Part shown: in pieces, positions 1 through 6,762 of the stretch
Position numbering within the stretch: the stretch's first letter is position 1
Layout of the letters: every line of letters begins with the position of its first letter
The notes under the pieces: generated by a model
What the model was told of the DNA's origin: nothing
The model's database searches: none
The model's input: only the letters and a program-made list of their open reading frames with translations
Source: Allochromatium vinosum DSM 180
GTDB taxonomy: Bacteria; Pseudomonadota; Gammaproteobacteria; Chromatiales; Chromatiaceae
Reading direction: 5' to 3'
DNA: 64,000 bases
Assembly (NCBI RefSeq): GCF_000025485.1
Contig: NC_013851.1
Span: 1-64,000, forward strand
Program-made: the position numbers and the translations under genes

Positions 1-69
1 AAAAGGGCTGGAAATTTAGGCAATTTTTCATCCAAAGTCAATCGAAACGCGCGTCCGATTGGTTCGGGC

Positions 70-78
70 TGTGGATAA
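70..78 (-). promoter_or_regulatory. DnaA box upstream of dnaA
   Basis: The minus strand reads TTATCCACA, the perfect high-affinity DnaA 9-mer. It lies about 150 bases before the dnaA start, in a stretch whose first 50 bases are AT-rich compared with the rest of the window. A weak -10-like TAGACT at 95-100 would put the box near the -35 region, which would fit DnaA autoregulation. Only one box is visible here, so the main oriC cluster is probably beyond the left edge. Confidence 0.7.
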
Positions 79-231
79 GTCCGCGCAAGGGCGCTAGACT
101 TGCACGTTGGCTCAGGGAGCGAACCCACGTCCGGCCGCCCTGCTCGCCGGCGCCCTCATCCAGTTCCAGTCCTTCGCAATCATCCGGGCGGCGCCGTCGC
201 GCGCGCCGCCGCATCCGAACCGAGACGACGC

Positions 232-1593
232 ATGTCGGGAAACGCCGTGGCCCTGTGGGAGCACTGTATCAATCAATTGAAGGCCGAACTGACGTCCGCC
301 GAGTTCAATACCTGGATCCTGCCCCTGCAGGCGCGTGTGGATGGTCCCTTGCTCAGGCTGCTGGCGCCGAATCGATTCGTGCTCGACTGGACACGCAAGC
401 ATTATGCCGATCGTCTGCTCGAGCTCTGCGCGCGCCACAGTCAGGGTGAGGTTTCGGAGATCCATTTCGAGGTCGGCGAGTTCGCACGTGAGTCCGGTCC
501 CGCGAAAGGGAAGGGCGCGCGCGCCGGCTCGAAGGCCTCCGTGATCGACTCGGATCTCGCCACGCGCCGCGCCGCGGCCAACCTGAACGCCGACTTCAAT
601 TTCGATACCTTCGTCGAGGGCAAGTCCAACCAGCTCGCGCGTGCGGCCTCGATCCAAATCGCGCGCAATCCGGGCGGTACCTACAATCCACTGTTCATCT
701 ATGGCGGCGTCGGGCTGGGCAAGACCCATCTGATGCACGCGGTCGGCAATGTCATCCTGGCCTCCAATCCGAGCGCGCGGGTCGTCTATCTGCACTCCGA
801 GCGCTTCGTCGCCGAGATGATCAAGGCGTTGCAACACAATCGCATCGAAGACTTCAAGAAGACCTATCGCTCGGTCAACGCGCTCCTGATCGACGATGTG
901 CAGTTCTTTGCCGGCAAGGAGCGCTCGCAGGAAGAGTTCTTCCATACCTTCAACGCACTGCTGGAGTCCGGGCAGCAGATCGTGCTGTCCAGCGACCGCT
1001 TTCCCAAGGAGGTGACGGGGCTGGAGGAGCGTCTGCGCTCGCGCTTCGGCTGGGGGCTGACGGTGGCCATCGATCCGCCGGATCTGGAGACCAGCGTGGC
1101 CATCCTGCATTGCAAGGCCACGCAGCTCGGCGTGGAACTGCCCGAGGACGTGGCCTTCTTCGTCGGGCGGCGCATCCGTTCCAACATCCGCGAACTCGAG
1201 GGGGCGCTCAGGCGTCTGGTGGCCAACGCACACTTCACCGGCAAACCGATTACGCTGGAGTTCGCCAAGCAGGCGCTGCGTGATGTACTCGTGGCCCAGG
1301 ATCGACAGGTCAGTCTGGAAAACATCCAGCGCACGGTTGCCGACTACTACAAGTTGCGCACCTCCGATCTGCTCTCGGCCAAGCGCAGTCGCTCGCTGGC
1401 ACGCCCGCGCCAACTGGCGATGGCGCTCGCCAAGGAGCTGACCAAGCACAGTCTGCCCGAGATTGGCCAGGCTTTCGGTGGGCGGGATCACACCACGGTT
1501 CTGCACGCCACGCGTAAGATCAAGAGTCTGCGTGAGAGCGACGCGACGATCGAGGAAGATTACCGGAACCTACTGAGAATGCTGACGCTGTAG
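232..1593 (+). CDS. dnaA: Chromosomal replication initiator protein DnaA
   Basis: The product is a 453-residue DnaA, close to the 467 residues of E. coli. It binds DnaA boxes as an ATP-dependent filament, melts oriC and recruits DnaB. The N-terminal domain I ([12 protein letters not shown]) is followed by a linker and the AAA+ domain. That domain has Walker A GGVGLGKT at residues 158-165 and Walker B LLIDD at 218-222. The C-terminal DNA-binding domain carries the family signature GRDHTTV at 417-423. I chose the ATG at 232 because homology starts there; the open frame reaches back to a GTG at 100, but that 44-residue Arg/Pro-rich extension does not look like DnaA. It is followed by dnaN after 98 bases, the standard order. 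Confidence 0.97.
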   Translation: MSGNAVALWEHCINQLKAELTSAEFNTWILPLQARVDGPLLRLLAPNRFVLDWTRKHYADRLLELCARHSQGEVSEIHFEVGEFARESGPAKGKGARAGSKASVIDSDLATRRAAANLNADFNFDTFVEGKSNQLARAASIQIARNPGGTYNPLFIYGGVGLGKTHLMHAVGNVILASNPSARVVYLHSERFVAEMIKALQHNRIEDFKKTYRSVNALLIDDVQFFAGKERSQEEFFHTFNALLESGQQIVLSSDRFPKEVTGLEERLRSRFGWGLTVAIDPPDLETSVAILHCKATQLGVELPEDVAFFVGRRIRSNIRELEGALRRLVANAHFTGKPITLEFAKQALRDVLVAQDRQVSLENIQRTVADYYKLRTSDLLSAKRSRSLARPRQLAMALAKELTKHSLPEIGQAFGGRDHTTVLHATRKIKSLRESDATIEEDYRNLLRMLTL

Positions 1594-1691
1594 CGCGACT
1601 CCATCCGACTGAATCGACACACTATCCCTATACTCAATGGCTAGCCTGCCAAGCTAGCGCTATCCATCTCCGCGAGATCATGGAGCCACCG

Positions 1692-2792
1692 ATGGAATTC
1701 GTTGCCAACCGAGAAATCGTCCTGCCCGCGCTCAATAAGGTGATCGGCGTCGTCGAGCGCCGTCAGACCCTGCCGATCCTGGGTAATCTGCTCGTGGTCG
1801 CCCGCGCGGGGCGCGTCACCCTCACGGGTACCGACCTGGAGGTCGAGGTCAAGACCAGCTTCGAGGCCGAGATCCAGCAGGAGGGCGAGACCACGATTCC
1901 TGCCCGCAAGCTGGTCGACATCTGCCGCAATCTGAGTGAGGGCGCCGAGATCCGTCTGCGCGTCAAGGATGAGCGTTGTGTCGTCACCTCGGGACGCGGA
2001 CGTTTCACGCTCGGGCTGCTGCCGGCGGCGGATTTTCCGACCATGGATCTGGAGGAGGGCGGTTTCGACTTCCAGATCCAGGAAAGCCAGCTCAAGCGGT
2101 TGCTGGACAAGACCGCCTTCGCCATGGCGCAGCAGGATGTTCGTTACTATCTGAACGGTCTGCTGCTGGAGCTGCATGCGACTGTCCTGATCGCGGTGGC
2201 CACTGATGGACATCGGCTGGCCAAGTTCGTCACCCCGCTCGATCTGACCCTGGACACCGAGCGTCAGGTGATCGTGCCCAACAAGACGGTCATGGAACTG
2301 AAACGTCAGCTAGGCAGCTCGGACGATCCGATCTCTATCCGTCTGAGCGAGCGCAGTCTGCGCGTGGTGGTCGGTGCCATGACCATGACCTCCAAGCTCG
2401 TCGACGGCCGCTATCCCGAATACGAACGTGTGATTCCGGGCCATAGCGGACGCACGGCCACGGTCGAGAAGGATGCACTCAAGCGCGCGCTCTCACGCAC
2501 CTCGATCCTGTCGAACGAGAAGTATCGCGGCGTGCGTCTGAGCTTCGATCCGGGCACGCTCAAGTTGCTGGCGCACAACCCCGAGCAGGAGGAGGCCGAG
2601 GAAGAGATCGAGCTGGAGTACGACGGCGAGCCGATCTCCATCGGTTTCAACGTCGCTTATTTGATGGATGTGCTCGGCGTGATCGACGAGACCGCAGTGA
2701 TCATCCATTTTCAGGATGCCAACGGTAGTTCGATCTGGCGCGGCGTGGGGGGCGAGAGCGAGACCTTCGTCGTCATGCCGATGCGGCTGTGA
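1692..2792 (+). CDS. dnaN: DNA polymerase III beta subunit (sliding clamp)
   Basis: The product is 366 residues, the same length as the E. coli clamp. It forms the dimeric ring that tethers polymerase III to DNA. Three repeated clamp folds fit the length. Recognisable family segments are LPILGNLLV near residue 30, TDGHRLA near the middle of domain 2, and the C-terminal VVMPMRL that ends most beta clamps. I chose the ATG at 1692 over the in-frame ATG at 1680 because a GGAG at 1682-1685 is correctly spaced for 1692 and because the protein then begins at the usual place. It lies between dnaA and recF and is probably cotranscribed with them. Confidence 0.97.
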   Translation: MEFVANREIVLPALNKVIGVVERRQTLPILGNLLVVARAGRVTLTGTDLEVEVKTSFEAEIQQEGETTIPARKLVDICRNLSEGAEIRLRVKDERCVVTSGRGRFTLGLLPAADFPTMDLEEGGFDFQIQESQLKRLLDKTAFAMAQQDVRYYLNGLLLELHATVLIAVATDGHRLAKFVTPLDLTLDTERQVIVPNKTVMELKRQLGSSDDPISIRLSERSLRVVVGAMTMTSKLVDGRYPEYERVIPGHSGRTATVEKDALKRALSRTSILSNEKYRGVRLSFDPGTLKLLAHNPEQEEAEEEIELEYDGEPISIGFNVAYLMDVLGVIDETAVIIHFQDANGSSIWRGVGGESETFVVMPMRL

Positions 2793-2843
2793 TCCGTCTC
2801 CGTGTGCTGATTCGAACGTCCTGATCCACGCTATCTGGAGGAA

Positions 2844-2859
2844 GGTTCCACGTGGAACA
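2844..2859. other. parS site a (upstream half of the recF start)
   Basis: The sequence GGTTCCACGTGGAACA is a 16-bp near-perfect palindrome matching the ParB-binding parS element known from Pseudomonas (TGTTCCACGTGGAACA and its variant). It overlaps the proposed recF GTG start codon at 2852, whose GTG is the centre of the palindrome. Confidence 0.85.
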
Positions 2860-4012
2860 TTCGGACGCCGTTTCAGAGTTTCCCGGTCCGGCGTTTCACG
2901 GATCACGCTCGATGTTCCACGTGGAACATTCGGGCGTGGATCCGGAACCTGGACTGCGCTCACTTCGAATCGAGTCGCTGCGCAACATCCGGCGGCTCGA
3001 CCTTGCTCCCGATACGCGGACCCTGTTGCTGACAGGGGCCAATGGCGCCGGCAAAACCAGTGTTCTGGAAGCCATCTACCTGCTCGCGCGCGGCCGAACC
3101 TTTCGTGGAACCAAGGCCGGGCCGCTCACCACTCAGGGCGAATTCTACACGCGTGTTGAGGGACGCTATCAGCCGTCCGACCGTGACGTGGTGCGCCTGC
3201 GCTATGTCAAGGAAGGAGCCACGGCCGTGCGTGACATCCATCCGCCGCTCTGGGCGGAGACAGGCGGTGCGGATTGGCGTTCACCCTTGCAGGTCAAGCT
3301 GGTCGGCGAGAACGCCCAAATCCTGCTCGATGGCGACCCGAGTCTGAGACGTCGCTTTCTGGACTGGAATGTGTTCCACGTGGAACATCGCTTTGCCCAG
3401 GTTCAAAAGGATTTCACGCGCGTTCTGATGCAACGTAATGCGGCCATTCGTTCGGGTGGCAGTCAGCTTGGGCTATGGGATCGCCGTTTCATCGCGCTGG
3501 CCGAGTCCGTGGATCGGCAGCGCGCTGCGTTCCACGCTGAATGGCGCACGTGCTTTTTGGATCTGTGCGGCGACTATCCGTTTTTGCATGGAACCGATTT
3601 GCGCTATCGGCGCGGCTGGCCGGATGGTCGAGAGCTGGGCGAGACCCTGGTCGCGCTGGCCGATCAGGAGCTGGCGCGCGGCTACACCCTGGCCGGCCCC
3701 TCTCGCGCCGATTTTCGCATCGATCCGGGCGAGGGGCGGCGCGGCTTTTCGCGCGGACAGACCAAGATTGTGGTTGCGCTATTGCAACTAGCCGCCGAGC
3801 GCGTCCATCGCGCCCATGGGCGTGAGCCTGTGATCTGGCTGCTCGATGACCTCGAAGCCGAGCTGGACCGAACCCTGGCTGAGCGTCTGTGGAGCGCCTT
3901 TGGCGCCACGGGCAATCAGGTCATCGCGACGCGCGTTGCGACCGATGGCGATCCGGGGATTTTTGGCAATACCGAATCCTTGACGATGTTCCACGTGGAA
4001 CATCCCGGCTGA
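2852..4012 (+). CDS. recF: DNA replication and repair protein RecF
   Basis: RecF is an SMC-like ATPase that loads RecA at gapped DNA with RecO and RecR. With the GTG start at 2852 it is 386 residues (E. coli 357). Walker A TGANGAGKT lies at residues 61-69, an ABC-type signature region contains FSRGQTK, and Walker B is WLLDDLEAELD near the C-terminus. A strong GGAGG at 2837-2841 favours the GTG; an ATG at 2912, giving 366 residues, is the alternative and lies inside the next parS site. Three parS palindromes are translated in the same frame as FHVEH, one at the RecF-typical DWxxFHVEH motif and one in the C-terminal tail. The gene faces a minus-strand operon and no strong terminator is visible between them. 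Confidence 0.93.
   Translation: MEHSDAVSEFPGPAFHGSRSMFHVEHSGVDPEPGLRSLRIESLRNIRRLDLAPDTRTLLLTGANGAGKTSVLEAIYLLARGRTFRGTKAGPLTTQGEFYTRVEGRYQPSDRDVVRLRYVKEGATAVRDIHPPLWAETGGADWRSPLQVKLVGENAQILLDGDPSLRRRFLDWNVFHVEHRFAQVQKDFTRVLMQRNAAIRSGGSQLGLWDRRFIALAESVDRQRAAFHAEWRTCFLDLCGDYPFLHGTDLRYRRGWPDGRELGETLVALADQELARGYTLAGPSRADFRIDPGEGRRGFSRGQTKIVVALLQLAAERVHRAHGREPVIWLLDDLEAELDRTLAERLWSAFGATGNQVIATRVATDGDPGIFGNTESLTMFHVEHPG
2913..2928. other. parS site b
   Basis: TGTTCCACGTGGAACA is a perfect 16-bp palindrome identical to the Pseudomonas-type parS. It lies 69 bases after site a and shares 20 bases of identical sequence with it, extending 3' of the palindrome, which suggests local duplication. Within recF it is read as MFHVEH. 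Confidence 0.9.
3372..3387. other. parS site c (inside recF)
   Basis: This is another perfect TGTTCCACGTGGAACA, inside the recF coding sequence. It is read in frame as VFHVEH at a position where RecF proteins normally have a DWxxFHVE motif, so the DNA site and a conserved protein motif coincide. Confidence 0.9.
3987..4002. other. parS site d (3' end of recF)
   Basis: The fourth parS, again a perfect TGTTCCACGTGGAACA, covers the last codons of recF (MFHVEHPG then stop). It completes a cluster of four sites within 1.16 kb. Confidence 0.9.
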
Positions 4013-4061
4013 GGTGTTCGAGACCATCCAGACCGAGATGGCCGAACAAGGTAGGCGAGTG

Positions 4062-4523
4062 CTAGCGATAGAACAGCGACACGATCGTCAGCCCCGGTGC
4101 GCTGGAATCACCGTGAACATAGTGGAGCGAGGCCGTGCGATAGTCGGGCCAGTCCCAACCATAGACCGACTGGCGTCGATCCTGACTGTGTGGTGGTCCA
4201 AGTGCGCGCGAGACCGCCGGGAGCAGGGCGCGGGTCTGATCCGGACCGGGGATCTGGAGCAGAAGCGAGGCGACACGCGGACTGTCGGGATGGGTTTCGA
4301 CCTGGATGGCGACGGCGCCGTACCGCCCCTCGAACGCCGCGCATCCGGGGTTGATGGGGGCGACAGGGTGCAGATAGTCCAGTCTCGGCAACGGCTGATC
4401 CTGGCGAATGTCGCTGAGGATCCGCTCGACTTCGGCGGTGGAATCGGCCTGAACGGTCCCGAAGGTCAGGAGCATGAGCAGCAAGCCCCACAGCGCCCCG
4501 CTTGACAGTGTCGTGAATGGCAT
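4062..4523 (-). CDS. Hypothetical secreted protein
   Basis: I do not recognise this 153-residue protein. It begins with a clear Sec signal peptide: MPFTTLSSGA, a hydrophobic stretch WGLLLMLLTF, then a likely cleavage after VQA. The mature part is about 125 residues with no transmembrane segment, two aromatic-rich turns (VYGWDWPDY) and a C-terminus SLFYR. The start at 4523 is supported by a GGAGA about 10 bases upstream; a longer frame from 4577 would put 18 charged residues before the signal peptide. It is the last gene of a minus-strand cluster, 46 bases after a six-helix membrane protein, so the two may act together in the envelope. Confidence 0.65.
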   Translation of the reverse strand: MPFTTLSSGALWGLLLMLLTFGTVQADSTAEVERILSDIRQDQPLPRLDYLHPVAPINPGCAAFEGRYGAVAIQVETHPDSPRVASLLLQIPGPDQTRALLPAVSRALGPPHSQDRRQSVYGWDWPDYRTASLHYVHGDSSAPGLTIVSLFYR

Positions 4524-4569
4524 GTGTTCTGTTCTCCAGTGGTCTTGTCGTGATCGTGCGTGGAATACC

Positions 4570-5571
4570 TCAGCCACCCGGTCCGGTCTGATCGTCCTGA
4601 TCGCGCATCAGCAGCGACAGCAGACGTCCGCGTGCCGCCCGCCACGCCAGCCAGGACAGATACCCCAGCGCCAGGAGGCCGAAGCCGAGCAACGCCCAGT
4701 CGGCGTCGGAGAAAACCTCGTAGTGACGGTAGCGTTCCGACGGGCGGATGTAGGAGACCCGCTCCTCCAGGGAGGCCATCACCAGGGACGCCAGGATACC
4801 GGCATTGACCAGCAGCACGACATAGCCGAACAGCGGAATCAGCCACAGCGTCGCCAGCGCAAAGGCCATGACCAGGATCGGCGCGAAGAGGTCCAGGTCG
4901 AATTCATCGTGCACGGTGAACAGGATGAAGGCCGCCAGCAGGATCAGCATGGAGTGCCCCAGATAGGACGGCAGGGGTGAGCGCGCCGGCGTTCGCTCGG
5001 AAGTGTGGTGCTGGCTCATGAAATGGCGTGCCAGCGCCTCGATCTGCACGAAATTCTCGGGTGTGCAGTAGACCTCCATCAGCGGTCGCCAGGCGTTGCG
5101 GAAGATCAGCCGATGGGCACGCGGTTGGACCTGGAGGCTGAAACCGCCGCGCCAATCGAGCCGCTCGCTCTCACGGGCGCGGGCGGTCAGTCCGGCGCCC
5201 GTTGGGCCGGGTTGTCCGCTCGCCGCGCCGCCGAGTACGGTGAGGCGGTTGACGAGCCGACTGGTGCGGTCGATGGTCTCCTGGTGGATCCCTTGGGCAT
5301 CGAGCGTATAGCGCGTGCGCAGACGGTTGCCGAAGACGATCAGGGCGATCAGCACGAAGCTGACGAACAGACCCACGCCGACCAATGCAAAAAGTCCCGC
5401 CAGGGCCGGAATGCCGTCCCACTCTCCCTGGGCGGCCAGAATGACGCTCATGAAGAGGCTGGGAATCAGCGCCGCCAGTCCGGCGACCAGGGCCAGTGTC
5501 TTGAGCAGACGCGGGTTGGTTGCCAGTGGGATGTCGATCTCCCAGCGGATCTGGGGAGGAGGTGGTTTCAT
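4570..5571 (-). CDS. Hypothetical membrane protein, about six transmembrane helices
   Basis: This 333-residue protein has two hydrophobic helices near residues 22-47 and 54-83, a soluble part of about 120 residues, then about four helices from residue 206 to the end (LLAAFILF, ILVMAFALATLWLIPLF, VLLVNAGILASL, LLGFGLLALGYLSWLAW). The soluble part has features of a PH-like membrane-associated domain (YTLDAQGIHQE, RNAWRPLMEVYC), which is an inference. I cannot name a family. It lies 75 bases after the lipocalin gene of the ABC exporter and just before a small secreted protein, and is probably part of the same transcript. Confidence 0.7.
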   Translation of the reverse strand: MKPPPPQIRWEIDIPLATNPRLLKTLALVAGLAALIPSLFMSVILAAQGEWDGIPALAGLFALVGVGLFVSFVLIALIVFGNRLRTRYTLDAQGIHQETIDRTSRLVNRLTVLGGAASGQPGPTGAGLTARARESERLDWRGGFSLQVQPRAHRLIFRNAWRPLMEVYCTPENFVQIEALARHFMSQHHTSERTPARSPLPSYLGHSMLILLAAFILFTVHDEFDLDLFAPILVMAFALATLWLIPLFGYVVLLVNAGILASLVMASLEERVSYIRPSERYRHYEVFSDADWALLGFGLLALGYLSWLAWRAARGRLLSLLMRDQDDQTGPGG

Positions 5572-5646
5572 GGATTACGGGTCTCGAAGCCGATGAGCGT
5601 CATGGCGTCCTGCGAGCGGTGATGGCGTATCGGCCTGGATTGGCCG

Positions 5647-6762
5647 TCAACCCACCTGAATCCTGTCTCCATATCCGGTCATTTCCAGATAGCCGCGCCC
5701 GATCTCGCGTCCGGCCTCGAGAATATGAATCGCGCCCTCCCAATACAGGGTGTTCGTTGAGCGACGACTGTCGAGCTCCTGGTCGTCCATCAGCGGGCGG
5801 AGGTCGTAACGACGACCGCCGATACGCAGGCTCCACTCGACCGGGTACTCGATGCCGGTGCGTGGCGACCGCCAGCGTCGAAGCGGGAGCCATTCGACCT
5901 GCTCCGGTGCAAGCGACCGAGTACGGCCATCGGGGAAGCGCCGAGTAGCCCCCGCCCAGAGTGCTGTGCCGTCAGGTCGACGCATTCGAAAGGCCATGAG
6001 CGCGCCGCCATCATCCAGGTTCAGGCCGACCCAATCCCAGCCGTCGGCGCCTTCCGGGCTGTAGGCGCTCGACCATTCGTGATCCATCCAGGCGCGCCCG
6101 CTCACGGCGTGTCGGCGACCGTCGAGCGTCAATTGACCCTCGACCTGCAAGTGTGGCCGGCTGTAATAATAGCTGGCATGGCGTGGGTCGGGCGCCTTGC
6201 GGCTGAACCCATGGTCGCCGTTGAGCATGGGCGCTCCAGTGAAGGCCAGCCGGAGGTCATAGGCGAAGTCCTCCGCATTCACACGCGTGGCATAGTGCTG
6301 ATCGCTTTGCTCGAACGACCAATCATCGAGCCAGACGTGCGTCCGATCCGTGGCGTATCCAGCGCGTTCGAAGCCCACGCGGGCGGCGCGTTGATCGTGA
6401 CGCAAGCGGCCCAGTCGAGGATCGGCGATGGCCGCATGGGCCAGTAGCAGCTGGCGTGGAGCGAAGGCGCTCGGGTTGTCCTCACCGATTCCGGTACGCA
6501 CGCGGAAGAAGGTGATCTGAAAGCCGAGTGGATCGTCGTCCGCTCCCTTGAGCCAACCGGTCACATACCACCATTCGGTGCGGAATCCGGGGTGGGCTCC
6601 CTCATCGTCCGGGAAGCGGAGAACGCGACCGGGGAGTACGGCGTCGAAAGCGATCGCCGGGTCGGTCTCCGCGCCGGCAGAGTCGGTGGCCGGCGCAGTC
6701 GCCGCCACGATGCGGGTCAGGGGCAGGCCGGCGAGAGCCAGCAGACAGGTGCGTCGATGCAT
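5647..6762 (-). CDS. AttH-type lipocalin-like exported protein (CrtC/hydroxyneurosporene-synthase fold)
   Basis: The protein has 371 residues, an N-terminal signal peptide (MHRRTCLLALAGLPLTRIVAA) and the family hallmarks FRTEWWYVTG, the later DHEWSS and GWDWVGLNL, and a C-terminal GRGYLEMTGY. These belong to the AttH/CrtC lipocalin-like family, which includes carotenoid 1,2-hydratases and proteins encoded beside ABC exporters. The AttH grouping is preferred here because the start codon overlaps the stop of an FtsX-type permease by one base (TGATG), so translation is probably coupled. A carotenoid function is unlikely without crt neighbours. The protein probably binds a lipid-like ligand in the periplasm. 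A TTG at 6768 could also serve as start. Confidence 0.85.
   Translation of the reverse strand: MHRRTCLLALAGLPLTRIVAATAPATDSAGAETDPAIAFDAVLPGRVLRFPDDEGAHPGFRTEWWYVTGWLKGADDDPLGFQITFFRVRTGIGEDNPSAFAPRQLLLAHAAIADPRLGRLRHDQRAARVGFERAGYATDRTHVWLDDWSFEQSDQHYATRVNAEDFAYDLRLAFTGAPMLNGDHGFSRKAPDPRHASYYYSRPHLQVEGQLTLDGRRHAVSGRAWMDHEWSSAYSPEGADGWDWVGLNLDDGGALMAFRMRRPDGTALWAGATRRFPDGRTRSLAPEQVEWLPLRRWRSPRTGIEYPVEWSLRIGGRRYDLRPLMDDQELDSRRSTNTLYWEGAIHILEAGREIGRGYLEMTGYGDRIQVG

Noticed and set aside
100-231. N-terminal extension of DnaA from an upstream GTG
   Set aside because: The added 44 residues are Arg/Pro-rich, not DnaA-like, and DnaA domain I begins at the ATG at 232.
1594-1691. oriC between dnaA and dnaN
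   Set aside because: No DnaA boxes or AT-rich repeats are visible in this gap.
5647-6762. Carotenoid 1,2-hydratase (CrtC) identity for the lipocalin gene
   Set aside because: The fold is shared, but coupling with an FtsX-type exporter and lack of crt genes favour the AttH-type assignment.
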